A DNA stretch of 64,000 nt from Polaromonas sp. (GCF_029945685.1 NZ_JAQSDA010000003.1:248001-312000); one strand, 5' to 3'; positions 33,793 to 42,800 are shown, counted from the first letter of the stretch. The notes: generated by a model from the sequence alone, not told the origin. Translations and numbers: made by a program.

Positions 33793-35183
33793 AAAAATCA
33801 ATCCGGATTGGTGCCGGGTTGGGTTTCTACGGAGACGCATGGGAACCGGTGCTCGCAAGCATCGAGCGTGGAGGGGTTCAGTACATCGCCAGCGACCACC
33901 TCGCGGAGCTCACACTGGCCATCCTGCAGAAGGATCTGCAACGTGATGTTTCCCTCGGCTACGCTAGGGACGTGGTGCCCATGCTTCTGTGTTTGTGGCC
34001 TGCGATGGCGCAGCGAAAAGTGCGCTTCATCTGCAACGCCGGCGGGCTCAATCCGGCCGGTGCCGCGGCCGCCGTCCGCGAGGCTTTTTCGGCAAAAGGG
34101 TGGACCGCACGCGTCGCCGTTGTGACAGGTGACGAGGTGTTGCAACAGGTCAGCGGGCTGGCGCCGGCGCACATGTTCAGCGGCGCCCCGTTTGAAGCCG
34201 TGCGTGAGCGCATGGTGTTTGCCAATGCCTACCTCGGTGCGCGGCCGATTGTTTCTGCGCTGCAGCAAGGTGCGGACATCGTGATCACCGGCCGGGTCGC
34301 CGATGCCGCCCTGTTTCTGGGGCCGCTGGTGCACGAGTTCAACTGGAACCTCGGCGACGCAGAAGATGCAGCGACACCGGCCGACCTGAACCGTCTGGCG
34401 CAAGGCCTTGCGGTCGGGCATCTGCTTGAATGCTCAGGCCAGGGCAGTGGCGGCAACTTCGGCAGCGCCCAGGCCTGGAAAGCCATCCCCGACCTCGCCC
34501 ACATCGGTTACCCGATTGCCGAGGTCCGTGAGGACGGCGAGGCGGTGATCACCAAGGCGCCGGGCACCGGCGGGCGCATCAATTTCGACACGGTGCGCCA
34601 GCAATTGCTCTACGAAGTGCACAACCCGCATGCCTATGTCTCGCCCGATGTGGTGCTGGACATGTCCACCATCCATCTTGAGGACCTGGGTCAGGACCGC
34701 GTGCGTTTGACGGGCGCCACGGGCCATCCACGAACCGACCAGCTCAAGGTGGTCGGTGGCTACCGGGACGGCTTCAAGGCCGAGGTGACCTGGGGGTTCA
34801 GTTGGCCGGACGCTTATGACAAGGCGCTGGCGGCGGTGGAGATGGTGAAGGCCCAGCTCGCCGACAAGGGCGTGCCGCACGAGGCCCTGTTTGTCGAGTT
34901 CCCGGGCTTGAATTCGGCGCACGGCGCGCTGGCGTCCCTGCCCGGTGCTCAGGCGCTGGCCGAGCTCAACGAAGTCTGGGTGCGCATGGTGCTGCGCACA
35001 CGCGACAAAAAAGCTGCCGACGGTTTTGGCCGGCTGTTCCCCTGGATGGGTTTGAGCGGGCCGGCCTACACCTGCGGCTTTCACGGCCTGCACAACACCA
35101 GCGAGCTGCTGGGCATCTGGCCGACCCTGATCGACCGCAGCCTGGTCGAGCCGAACACCCGTGTGGAGCTGCGGCAGACATGA
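33789..35183 (+). CDS. atuA: AtuA-family (DUF1446) protein, N-terminal part encoded as separate gene
   Basis: A 464-residue protein of the AtuA/DUF1446 family, found in acyclic terpene and other acyl-CoA carboxylase clusters; its exact reaction is not settled. Visible features are RIGAGLGFYGDAWEP at the start, YIASDHLAELTLA, ICNAGGLNPAGAAAAV, VITGRVADAALFLGPLV and ECSGQGSGGNFG, all family hallmarks. In P. aeruginosa AtuA is a single ~590-residue chain; here the C-terminal domain is a separate overlapping gene. Its presence argues for an Atu-like rather than a plain leucine (Liu) pathway. Confidence 0.85.
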   Translation: MKKSIRIGAGLGFYGDAWEPVLASIERGGVQYIASDHLAELTLAILQKDLQRDVSLGYARDVVPMLLCLWPAMAQRKVRFICNAGGLNPAGAAAAVREAFSAKGWTARVAVVTGDEVLQQVSGLAPAHMFSGAPFEAVRERMVFANAYLGARPIVSALQQGADIVITGRVADAALFLGPLVHEFNWNLGDAEDAATPADLNRLAQGLAVGHLLECSGQGSGGNFGSAQAWKAIPDLAHIGYPIAEVREDGEAVITKAPGTGGRINFDTVRQQLLYEVHNPHAYVSPDVVLDMSTIHLEDLGQDRVRLTGATGHPRTDQLKVVGGYRDGFKAEVTWGFSWPDAYDKALAAVEMVKAQLADKGVPHEALFVEFPGLNSAHGALASLPGAQALAELNEVWVRMVLRTRDKKAADGFGRLFPWMGLSGPAYTCGFHGLHNTSELLGIWPTLIDRSLVEPNTRVELRQT

Positions 35184-35569
35184 CAACGCCCACTCAAAAA
35201 ATGCAGCTCGTCCGGCTGGCTCATGCACGCAGCGGCGACAAGGCCGACTGGGTGGACTTCGGCCTGTTTGCCTGGAATGAATCGGGTTACGCCGTGCTGG
35301 CGCGCGAGGTCACGGCGCAGCGGGTGCAGGCCCACTTTGCCCCCTGGCTGCCGGGCAAAGTCGAGTGCTGGTATTTACCGAATATCCTGGCAATCAAGCT
35401 GGTGCTGCACGACGCGTTGCAGGGCGGCGGTGCGCGCAACCTGCGCCTGGACAACCTGGGAAAGTCCATGGCGGCGGCGCTGCTGCGCATGGACATCAAC
35501 GTGACCGCCGACGAACTCGCCGCCTGCCTGGCGGCGCCGCGTGTCGGCTGGTGGGGAGACCAAAAATGA
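35180..35569 (+). CDS. AtuA C-terminal domain-like protein (separate gene)
   Basis: A 129-residue protein corresponding to the C-terminal ferredoxin-like-fold domain of full-length AtuA. The recognisable segment is LAHARSGDKADWVDFGLFAW, the usual ARSGDKGD motif with changes, followed by YLPNILAIKLVLHDALQGG and RLDNLGKSMAAALLRM. It overlaps the upstream gene by ATGA, so the two are made together and probably form a complex. It also overlaps the downstream crotonase. Confidence 0.8.
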   Translation: MTTPTQKMQLVRLAHARSGDKADWVDFGLFAWNESGYAVLAREVTAQRVQAHFAPWLPGKVECWYLPNILAIKLVLHDALQGGGARNLRLDNLGKSMAAALLRMDINVTADELAACLAAPRVGWWGDQK

Positions 35570-36366
35570 CGATACATGTCGAAAAAGACGGCGAGATCAC
35601 GGTCATCACGATGGACCGGCCTGACGTGCGAAACGCGGTGGACAGCGACCATGCGCGTGCGCTGTACGACGCTTTTCTGGCTTTTGATGCCGACGACAGC
35701 GCGAAAGTCGCGGTGTTTCATGGCGCGCATGGGCATTTTTGCGCCGGCTGGGATTTGCAGTTCGGCGCAAAGATGATGCGCGAAGCCCGGGGTGGCGAAT
35801 CGGGTGTGTTTGCCGATCTGGACTTTCAGCCGGAAGACGTGCACCCCTTGGGCCCGATGGGCCCGTCGCGACTGCTGCTGTCCAAGCCGGTGATTGCCGC
35901 CGTCAGCGGCGCGGCTGTGGCCGGCGGCATGGAGCTCGCCTTGTGGTGCGACATGCGGGTGATGGAGGACGACGCCTATTTCGGCGTCTATTGCCGCCGC
36001 TTCGGCGTGCCGCTGATCGACGGCGGCACGGTGCGCCTGCCTCGTCTGGTCGGCATGGGCCATGCCATGGACCTGATTCTGACCGGGCGCAAGGTCGAGG
36101 CCGCTGAAGCGCTGCAAATGGGCCTGTGCAACCGGGTCGTGCCCAGAGGAACGGTTCGCGAGGCGGCCTTGGTGCTGGCGCGGCAACTCGCGGCCTTTCC
36201 GCAGAAAACCATGCTGGCTGATCGCCAGAGTGCCTATACGCAGTGGGACCTGCCCCTGCCCCAGGCGCTCAAGCAGGAGTGGGCGCGCGGCAGCCTGTGT
36301 ATCGGCGAAGGTCTGCAGGGCGCGGCCCGGTTTGCCGATGGCCAGGGCCGGCACGGCAGGTTTTGA
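35566..36366 (+). CDS. enoyl-CoA hydratase/crotonase family protein
   Basis: A 266-residue crotonase, third gene of the atuA unit. Oxyanion motifs are GHFCAGWDLQFG and VSGAAVAGGMELALWCD. The active-site region YCRRFGVPLIDGGTVRLPRLVG has an aspartate where hydratases usually carry the second glutamate, as in several crotonase relatives that are not simple hydratases. It could act on the product of the AtuA step or in the later beta-oxidation of the shortened chain. Last gene of the island, followed by a family A repeat. Confidence 0.82.
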   Translation: MTIHVEKDGEITVITMDRPDVRNAVDSDHARALYDAFLAFDADDSAKVAVFHGAHGHFCAGWDLQFGAKMMREARGGESGVFADLDFQPEDVHPLGPMGPSRLLLSKPVIAAVSGAAVAGGMELALWCDMRVMEDDAYFGVYCRRFGVPLIDGGTVRLPRLVGMGHAMDLILTGRKVEAAEALQMGLCNRVVPRGTVREAALVLARQLAAFPQKTMLADRQSAYTQWDLPLPQALKQEWARGSLCIGEGLQGAARFADGQGRHGRF

Positions 36367-36368
36367 GT

Positions 36369-36431
36369 ATCAGATTTGCCTCCAGCCCTTGTCCCCAGGG
36401 CGTGAATAGCTATAAAAAGTGTAGCAATTCT
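36369..36431 (+). repeat. repeat family A, copy 5, between convergent genes
   Basis: Core GCCTCCAGCCCTTGTCCCC, AGGGCGTGAAT, AGCTATAAAAAGTGTAGCAA. It fills the 63-bp gap between the last island gene and the convergent yciA gene, and could act as a terminator. Confidence 0.8.
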
Positions 36432-36867
36432 AGGGCCGCGGCAGCGACGACGGCGGCACCGGACGCGGCTGGCCCTGGTCGTCGATCGCCACATAGGTCA
36501 CGCTGGCCTCGGTCACCTTGATGTAGCTGCCCTGCGAGCCAAAACGCTCGGCATACACCTCGACCTTGACCGTCATCGAGGTGCGGCCTATGCGCGTGAG
36601 CTCCGAATAAAAGGACAGGATGTCGCCAACACGCACCGGCTGCTTGAAGATGAACTCGTTGACCGCGACGGTGGCCATACGGCCGCCGGCGTACCGCGCC
36701 GGGATCACCGAGCCGGCCAGGTCGACCTGGGCCATGACCCAGCCGCCAAAGATGTCGCCGTTGGCGTTGCAGTCCGCCGGCATCGGGATCACCTTGAGCA
36801 CCAGTTCCTTGTCCAGGGGCAACTTGACGCTCAAGGGGGCATTGGGAAGGCTGGATTCGATGGACAT
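36430..36867 (-). CDS. yciA: acyl-CoA thioesterase, YciA family
   Basis: A 145-residue hotdog thioesterase of broad acyl-CoA specificity. The signature is DCNANGDIFGGWVMAQVDLAGS, with the aspartate that activates water, followed by VAVNEFIFKQPVRVGD and YSELTRIGRTSM. The ATG at 36867 gives the normal YciA N-terminus (KELVLKVIPMPAD by residue 32). It is divergent from the ABC exporter gene with a 48-bp gap and outside the predicted island regulon. Confidence 0.9.
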   Translation of the reverse strand: MSIESSLPNAPLSVKLPLDKELVLKVIPMPADCNANGDIFGGWVMAQVDLAGSVIPARYAGGRMATVAVNEFIFKQPVRVGDILSFYSELTRIGRTSMTVKVEVYAERFGSQGSYIKVTEASVTYVAIDDQGQPRPVPPSSLPRP

Positions 36868-36915
36868 AGGCACAATCGGTAGTGGAAAAGTCAAACAACA
36901 GGACAATTGTCTCCG

Positions 36916-38763
36916 ATGCGCTCCTATGCCCCCGCCACCGAAACGCCGCCCGCCCCGGGCGCAGCTCCCAAACCTGAACTGAACCGCTCTGACTGGGCGA
37001 CCCTGCGGCGCCTGTTTCCCTACCTCTGGGACTACAAGTGGCGCGTGATGGCTGCGCTGGCCTTCATGGTGGGCGCCAAACTCGCCAACGTCGGCGTGCC
37101 GCTGTTGCTGAAAAACCTGGTCGACGCCATGAGTTTCAAGCCCGGCGCGGTGGAGGCCGTGCTGATCGTGCCGGTCGCGCTGCTGGTGGGTTACGGGCTG
37201 CTCAGGCTGTCGACCTCGCTGTTCACCGAGCTGCGCGAGCTGGTGTTTGCCAAGGCCACCGAGGGCGCAGCGCGCCGGATTTCGCTGGAAGTGTTTCGCC
37301 ACCTGCATGCGCTGAGCCTGCGTTTTCACCTCGAGCGCCAGACCGGCGGCATGACGCGCGACATCGAGCGCGGCACGCGTGGCGTGCATTCGCTGATTTC
37401 CTATTCGCTCTACAGCATCATCCCGACACTGATCGAAGTCACGCTGGTGCTGACGCTGCTGGCGGTCAAGTTCGACGTCTGGTTTGCCGGCATCACCATC
37501 ATTGCGCTGGTGTTCTACATCACCTTCACCGTGACCGTGACCGAATGGCGTACCAAGTTCCGCAAGGAAATGAACGAGCTGGACTCCTCGGCGCACAGCC
37601 GCGCGATCGACTCGCTGCTCAATTACGAAACCGTCAAGTACTTCAACAACGAGGAGTTCGAGGCGCAGCGTTACGACGAAAACCTCAAGCGTTACCGCCG
37701 CGCCGCCGTCAAGAGCCAGACCACGCTGAGCCTGCTCAACACCGGCCAGCAGCTGATCATCGCCACCGGCCTGGTGGCCATGCTGTGGCGCGCCACCCAG
37801 GGCGTGGTTGATGGCCGCATGACGCTGGGCGACCTGGTCATGGTCAATGCCTTCATGATCCAGCTCTACATTCCGCTGGGCTTTCTGGGCGTGCTGTACC
37901 GCGAGATCAAGCAAAGCCTGACCGACCTGTCCAAGATGTTTACCCTGATGGAGCGCGAGCGCGAGATCGCCGACCAGCCCGGCGCGCCGGCGCTCGCCCT
38001 GCAGGCCTCGCCGGAAGTGCGTTTTGAAAATGTCAGTTTTGCCTACGAGGCGTCCCGGCCCATCCTGCACAACATCAGCTTCGTGATACCGCCGGGCAAG
38101 ACGGTGGCCGTGGTCGGATCGTCAGGTGCCGGCAAGTCCACCCTGGCGCGCCTGCTGTTCCGTTTCTACGACGTGGGCATTCCAGGCGGGCCGTCGGTGG
38201 GTGGGGGCCGCATCACCATCGCCGGCCAGGACATCAAGCAGCTGACCCAGGCCAGTGTGCGCCAGGCCATCGGCATCGTGCCGCAGGACACCGTGCTGTT
38301 CAACGACACGGTCGAATACAACATCGCCTACGGCAAACCCGGCGCCAGCCGCGCCGAGGTGGAAGAGGCCGCGCGCGCGGCGCGTATCCATGACTTCATC
38401 AGCTCCACGCCCGCTGGCTACGCCACCATGGTCGGCGAGCGCGGCCTGAAACTCTCGGGCGGCGAGAAGCAGCGTGTGGCGATTGCCCGCACCCTGCTGA
38501 AAAACCCGCCCATCATGATTTTTGACGAAGCCACCTCGGCGCTGGACTCGGCCAACGAACGCGCCATCCAGGCCGAGCTGCGCAGCATTGCCGAGAACAA
38601 AACCACGCTGGTGGTGGCGCACCGCCTGTCCACCGTGGTCGACGCGCACGAGATCCTGGTGATGGAAGCCGGCCAGATCATCGAGCGCGGCACCCATGCC
38701 GCCCTGCTGGCTCTGGGCGGCCGCTACGCCTCCATGTGGGCGCTGCAGCAGAGTTCCGAGTGA
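36916..38763 (+). CDS. ABC transporter, Atm1/HMT1-type half-transporter
   Basis: A 615-residue half-transporter. The N-terminal six-helix domain contains LRELVFAKATEGAARRISLEVFRHLH and DIERGTRG, and the region NYETVKYFNNEEFEAQRYDE is the glutathione-binding hallmark of the Atm1/ABCB7 group. The ATPase has Walker A GSSGAGKST, signature LSGGEKQR and Walker B IMIFDEATSALD. These exporters handle glutathione-linked compounds or metal conjugates. The ATG at 36916 is preferred over a TTG at 36907. A family A repeat follows. Confidence 0.9.
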   Translation: MRSYAPATETPPAPGAAPKPELNRSDWATLRRLFPYLWDYKWRVMAALAFMVGAKLANVGVPLLLKNLVDAMSFKPGAVEAVLIVPVALLVGYGLLRLSTSLFTELRELVFAKATEGAARRISLEVFRHLHALSLRFHLERQTGGMTRDIERGTRGVHSLISYSLYSIIPTLIEVTLVLTLLAVKFDVWFAGITIIALVFYITFTVTVTEWRTKFRKEMNELDSSAHSRAIDSLLNYETVKYFNNEEFEAQRYDENLKRYRRAAVKSQTTLSLLNTGQQLIIATGLVAMLWRATQGVVDGRMTLGDLVMVNAFMIQLYIPLGFLGVLYREIKQSLTDLSKMFTLMEREREIADQPGAPALALQASPEVRFENVSFAYEASRPILHNISFVIPPGKTVAVVGSSGAGKSTLARLLFRFYDVGIPGGPSVGGGRITIAGQDIKQLTQASVRQAIGIVPQDTVLFNDTVEYNIAYGKPGASRAEVEEAARAARIHDFISSTPAGYATMVGERGLKLSGGEKQRVAIARTLLKNPPIMIFDEATSALDSANERAIQAELRSIAENKTTLVVAHRLSTVVDAHEILVMEAGQIIERGTHAALLALGGRYASMWALQQSSE

Positions 38764-38768
38764 ACCTT

Positions 38769-38830
38769 GAAATGTTTTCGGTCTGCAGCCCAATGAAGGC
38801 GGGCGCGAGAAGCTATGATTTAGATAGCTA
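38769..38830 (+). repeat. repeat family A, copy 6
   Basis: Intergenic, more diverged: GTCTGCAGCCCAATGAAGGC, GGGCGCGAGA, AGCTATGATTTAGATAGCTA. It lies just after the ABC exporter stop. Confidence 0.65.
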
Positions 38831-38957
38831 GAGCAGCAGCCTGGCCAACACCATGGCGTGACGGGCCGCCCCCCGGTCGGCTGGCCGGCTTCAAAATGGC
38901 TTCCCCGTGGGATTCCCCGTAGACCCTGGCCTGTCCCCAACTCGCATAATCGAAATC

Positions 38958-39911
38958 ATGGAAACCAAATGGCTGGAAGATTTCGTCAGTCTCGCTGAAA
39001 CGCGCAGCTTCAGCCGCTCGGCCACGCTGCGCCACGTGACGCAACCGGCGTTTTCGCGCCGCATCCAGGCGCTGGAAGCCTGGGCCGGCACCGACCTGGT
39101 GGACCGCAGCTCCTACCCCACGCGCCTGACGCCCGCCGGCGAGACGCTGTACAGCCAGTCGCTGGAGATGCTGCAGGGCCTGCAGTCGACACGTGCCATG
39201 CTGCGCGGCCACAACTCGGCCGCGCATGACGTCATTGAATTCGCCGTGCCCCATTCGCTGGCCTTCACCTTCTTTCCGGCCTGGGTCAGCAGCCTGCGCG
39301 AAAAGTTCGGTCCCATCAAAAGCCGGCTGATTGCGCTCAATGTGCACGACGCCGTGCTGCGTCTGGTGGAAGGCAGCTGCGATTTGCTGATTGCCTACTA
39401 CCATGACTCGCAACCCTTCCAGCTGGACGCCGACCGTTACGAGATGATCAGCCTGGGGCAGGAGGTGCTGGCGCCTTTCGTGAAAGCCGAGGCCGACGGC
39501 TCACCGCTGTTTCGCTTGCCGGGCCGCGCCGGCCAGCCCCTGCCTTACCTGGGTTATGCCCCGGGGGCTTACCTGGGGCGCATGGTGGACCTGATCCTCA
39601 AGCAGTCGAGCACCGCCATCCACCTCGACCGGGTCTACGAGACCGACATGGCCGAGGGCCTGAAAGCCATGGCGCTGGAAGGCCACGGCATCGCGTTTTT
39701 GCCCTTCAGCGCCGTCAAGAAGGAGTTGCGGGCCAAAAAGCTGGTCAGTGCCGGCGAGGGACTGGAAATGACCATGGACGTGCGCGTCTACCGTGAGCGG
39801 CCGACCGGCAAGGCCGCTGCCAAAAACCCCGCGCAGGCGCTGTGGCAATTCCTGGAAAGCCAGGCCCAGCCGAAGACGGCAGGCAAACCACGCCTTGGGG
39901 GCAACCCTTAG
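38958..39911 (+). CDS. LysR-family transcriptional regulator
   Basis: A 317-residue regulator. The N-terminal winged HTH (WLEDFVSLAETRSFSRSATLRHVTQPAFSRRIQALE split around residue 20) is followed by a LysR substrate-binding domain. The ATG at 38958 gives METKWLEDF, a common start for this subgroup; 17 in-frame codons upstream are unlikely. It precedes the gltIJKL operon by 411 bp in the same direction. It may regulate that transporter or a distant target. Confidence 0.88.
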   Translation: METKWLEDFVSLAETRSFSRSATLRHVTQPAFSRRIQALEAWAGTDLVDRSSYPTRLTPAGETLYSQSLEMLQGLQSTRAMLRGHNSAAHDVIEFAVPHSLAFTFFPAWVSSLREKFGPIKSRLIALNVHDAVLRLVEGSCDLLIAYYHDSQPFQLDADRYEMISLGQEVLAPFVKAEADGSPLFRLPGRAGQPLPYLGYAPGAYLGRMVDLILKQSSTAIHLDRVYETDMAEGLKAMALEGHGIAFLPFSAVKKELRAKKLVSAGEGLEMTMDVRVYRERPTGKAAAKNPAQALWQFLESQAQPKTAGKPRLGGNP

Positions 39912-40322
39912 TGGTTATAAATATTCTGCATAATGCTTCCCCCAAACAGCATTGGCGTTTCACAGGCGGTAAATTTACAGTCCGTCACGTTCTGCCAAGG
40001 CGGTTGGCGTGATCTCCCGCAAGACCTGCGAAGGCCGGTCCGCGGGGTGGCACAAAGACTGCTAGCCAGCTCTTCCATGTTCTATTGAACGAACCTGTGC
40101 ACTATCCTGGGGACTGCCCTTTTGTTTGATCCGCTGACGGCGTTCAATCTTCTGGAGGCTTTCCCGGTGTGGCCGGCAACGTGTGCGTTGAGAGCTTTTT
40201 GTAACCCTCCCGTCCTCCCGATGCTGTTTTCGGGGCTGGGGTAAACCTTGGGGTTAGCCCCGGTACCCACTCCTTAGAATGGCATTTACCCATCTTTTCA
40301 TTTAACCCGAAGGAAACTCTCC
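39912..40322 (+). other. 411-bp non-coding leader region upstream of gltI
   Basis: No credible ORF. It contains an inverted repeat GCCAA-GGCGG-TTGGC at 39993-40007, a candidate sigma-54 promoter at 40048-40063, and near its end a stem GGGGCT / AGCCCC (40232-40261). The length suggests regulated expression of the glutamate/aspartate transporter. Confidence 0.5.
40048..40063 (+). promoter_or_regulatory. candidate sigma-54 (-24/-12) promoter of gltI
   Basis: TGGCACAAAGACTGCT has GG and GC separated by exactly 10 bp, as required for sigma-54, and matches TGGCAC-N5-TTGCW except for one T to C change. Acidic amino acid transporters in Pseudomonas are known sigma-54 targets. The start would lie ~250 nt before the ATG, leaving a long leader. 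Confidence 0.4.
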
Positions 40323-41222
40323 ATGAAACTCAAACTAGCCGCTTTAACCATCGCATTGCTTGCATCCAGCGGCGCATTTGCCCAGGCCAGCGACACCGTC
40401 GCCAAAGTCAAGGCCTCCGGCGTGGTGACCATGGGTGTTCGCGACTCTTCGGGCGCCCTGTCCTACACCCTGGGTGACGGCAAGTACGCCGGTTACCACG
40501 TTGAAATCTGCCAGCGCGTGCTCGCCAACCTCGAAAAGGCCGTCGGCCGCAAGCTGGAGATCAAATACCTGCCAGTCACATCGCAGAACCGCATTCCGCT
40601 GGTGCAAAACGGCACGGTAGACATCGAGTGCGGCTCAACCACCAACAATGCCACGCGCCAGAAAGACGTGTCTTTCCTGCCCACTACCTTTGTTGAGGAA
40701 GTCCGCATCGCCGTGAAGGCCAACTCCGGCATTACCTCGATCGCCCAGCTCAATGGAAAAAACGTGGCCACCACCACCGGCACCACCTCTGTGCAGACCC
40801 TGCGCAAGAACGAGCGCGCCAGCGGAGTCGACTTCAAGGAAGTGTTCGGCAAGGACCATTCCGACAGCTTCCTGCTGCTCGAATCCGGCCGTGCCGATGC
40901 CTTCGTGATGGACGGTTCCATCCTGGCCGGCAACATCGCCACTGCCAAGAACCCGGCTGATTTCAAGATCGTCGGCGAGGTCCTGAGCGTCGAGCCGATT
41001 GCCATCATGGTTCGCAAGGACGATGCCGCCCTGAAGAAAATCGGCGAAGACACCATCAAGGACCTGATCAAGACCGGCGAAATCAACAAGCTCTGGGACA
41101 AATGGTTCATGCAGCCTATTCCCCCGAAAAACAGCCGCGTCGGCCTGGCTGTCAGCGAGAGCACCAAGGCGGCCTGGGCCAACCCCAACGACAAGCCGAT
41201 GGAAGACTACGCCAAGAAGTAA
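40323..41222 (+). CDS. gltI: glutamate/aspartate ABC transporter substrate-binding protein
   Basis: A 299-residue periplasmic receptor with signal peptide MKLKLAALTIALLASSGAFA. The type II binding-protein signature GVRDSSGALSYTLGDGKYAGYHVEICQRV and LVQNGTVDIECGSTTNN, with the ligand-binding arginine and threonine environment, match GltI. It is the first gene of gltIJKL and is separated from gltJ by a stem-loop that probably keeps receptor levels above permease levels. A good AAGGAAACTCTCC site precedes the ATG. Confidence 0.92.
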   Translation: MKLKLAALTIALLASSGAFAQASDTVAKVKASGVVTMGVRDSSGALSYTLGDGKYAGYHVEICQRVLANLEKAVGRKLEIKYLPVTSQNRIPLVQNGTVDIECGSTTNNATRQKDVSFLPTTFVEEVRIAVKANSGITSIAQLNGKNVATTTGTTSVQTLRKNERASGVDFKEVFGKDHSDSFLLLESGRADAFVMDGSILAGNIATAKNPADFKIVGEVLSVEPIAIMVRKDDAALKKIGEDTIKDLIKTGEINKLWDKWFMQPIPPKNSRVGLAVSESTKAAWANPNDKPMEDYAKK

Positions 41223-41242
41223 TCCTGGCTTGAGCTGAACCT

Positions 41243-41276
41243 CAAACCCCGTCTGTGATCTTGCTGGCGGGGTTTG
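41243..41276 (+). terminator. intercistronic stem-loop between gltI and gltJ
   Basis: CAAACCCCG pairs with CGGGGTTTG across a 16-nt loop, followed by a T-rich stretch. Such partial terminators or RNA-stabilising loops commonly follow binding-protein genes. Confidence 0.7.
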
Positions 41277-41357
41277 TTGTTTGGTGGCAGCCCTGGCGAA
41301 CGCGATGCAGCGCCGGCTGCAGGTGGGTTGATTGAAAAATTCCTGGCGGGAGAGAAC

Positions 41358-42080
41358 ATGAACTGGGATTGGCAGGTTTTTCTGAATGACGACGGCAGCG
41401 GCCGGACGTATTTGCAATGGATGTTCGACGCCTGGGGCTGGACCCTGGCGGTGGCGGGCAGTTCCTGGGTGGTGGCCATGCTGGCCGGCGCCCTGATGGG
41501 CACACTGCGTACCTTGCCGAACAGCCCGTGGCTGGTGCGGCTGGCCAATGTCTGGGTCGAACTGTTTCGCAACGTGCCTTTGCTGGTGCAGATCTTCATC
41601 TGGTACTTCGTTGTTCCCAAGATGTTCCCATTCATGCAGCAGGTACCCAGCTTTCTGCTGGTCGTGTTTGCATTGGGCTTTTTCACCTCGGCACGGATTG
41701 CCGAGCAGGTGCGCGCCGGGGTCCAGGCACTGCCGCGTGGCCAGCGTTATGCCGGCATGGCCATGGGCTTCACGACAGCCCAGACCTACCGTTATGTGAT
41801 CCTGCCCATGGCGTTTCGCATCATCATTCCGCCGCTGACGAGCGAGTCGATGAACCTGCTCAAGAACTCCTCCGTCGCCTTTGCGGTGTCGATCGCGGAA
41901 CTGACCATGTTTGCGATGCAGGCCCAGGAGGAAACCTCGCGCGGCGTGGAGGTCTACCTGGCCGTCACCGTGCTGTACGCCGTGTCGGCGTTTGCCGTCA
42001 ATCGCGTCATGGCTTTTGTCGAGAAAAAAGTCCAGATTCCGGGCTACATCGTGGCCGGCAGCACCGGTGGGGGGCACTGA
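41358..42080 (+). CDS. gltJ: glutamate/aspartate ABC transporter permease GltJ
   Basis: An inner-membrane permease of 240 residues with about five helices. The polar amino acid permease motif is VELFRNVPLLVQIFIWYFVVP, and the ATPase-contact EAA-like loop is RAGVQALPRGQRYAGMAMGFTTAQ. The ATG at 41358 gives MNWDWQVF, the usual GltJ start. Its stop is one base before the ATG of gltK. Confidence 0.92.
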   Translation: MNWDWQVFLNDDGSGRTYLQWMFDAWGWTLAVAGSSWVVAMLAGALMGTLRTLPNSPWLVRLANVWVELFRNVPLLVQIFIWYFVVPKMFPFMQQVPSFLLVVFALGFFTSARIAEQVRAGVQALPRGQRYAGMAMGFTTAQTYRYVILPMAFRIIIPPLTSESMNLLKNSSVAFAVSIAELTMFAMQAQEETSRGVEVYLAVTVLYAVSAFAVNRVMAFVEKKVQIPGYIVAGSTGGGH

Positions 42081-42081
42081 C

Positions 42082-42768
42082 ATGCTGGGTCTCGACATGA
42101 GCTTCCTGAACTGGGACATCATTTCCAAGTTCGTCATCAAGGGTTTCATTTTCAGCGTGGAGCTGACAGTGATTGCCACCATAGGCGGCATCCTGCTGGG
42201 CACTTTGCTGGCACTGATGCGGCTGTCCGGCATCAAGCTGCTGACGTATCCCGCGACGTTTTATGTCAACGGCATGCGTTCGGTGCCGCTGGTCATGGTG
42301 ATCCTGTGGTTTTACCTGCTGATGCCCGCTGCCTTTTTCGACATGATTCCCGGCGGCGCCAACAACCGCTCGGAAATTTCGGCCATCATCACCTTCATTG
42401 CGTTTGAGGCCGCCTATTTCAGCGAGATCATGCGCGCCGGCATCCAGTCGATTTCGCGCGGCCAGGTCAATGCAGGGCGCGCACTGGGCATGACCTACGC
42501 GCAGAACATGCGCCTGATCGTGCTGCCGCAGGCCTTCCGCAACATGGTGCCGATTCTGCTGACGCAGACCATCATCCTGTTCCAGGACACCTCGCTGGTG
42601 TACGCCATTGGCGCCTACGACCTGCTCAAGGGTCTGACGACGGCGGGCAAGATCTACGGTCGCCCTGAAGAGGCCTACCTGCTGGCCGCCGTGGTTTATT
42701 TTGTGATCTGTTTTGGCCTGTCGTACGTCGTCAAGAAGCTGCAAAACAAGATCGCCATCATTCGCTAA
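42082..42768 (+). CDS. gltK: glutamate/aspartate ABC transporter permease GltK
   Basis: The second permease, 228 residues. Signature [20 protein letters not shown], and contact loop [26 protein letters not shown]. It pairs with GltJ to form the transmembrane channel. Confidence 0.92.
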   Translation: MLGLDMSFLNWDIISKFVIKGFIFSVELTVIATIGGILLGTLLALMRLSGIKLLTYPATFYVNGMRSVPLVMVILWFYLLMPAAFFDMIPGGANNRSEISAIITFIAFEAAYFSEIMRAGIQSISRGQVNAGRALGMTYAQNMRLIVLPQAFRNMVPILLTQTIILFQDTSLVYAIGAYDLLKGLTTAGKIYGRPEEAYLLAAVVYFVICFGLSYVVKKLQNKIAIIR

Positions 42769-42800
42769 CAACCCATCGCACCCGCTCCCGGAGAAACAAG

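Noticed and set aside
32791..33858. LivH starting at 33858 (355 residues)
   Set aside because: The extra N-terminus is charged, crosses the operator and the divergent promoter, and is unlike LivH; the GTG at 33666 has a proper ribosome site.
40082..40270. Minus-strand small ORF in the gltI leader
   Set aside because: No ribosome site, no family resemblance, and it overlaps the candidate promoter and stem-loop.
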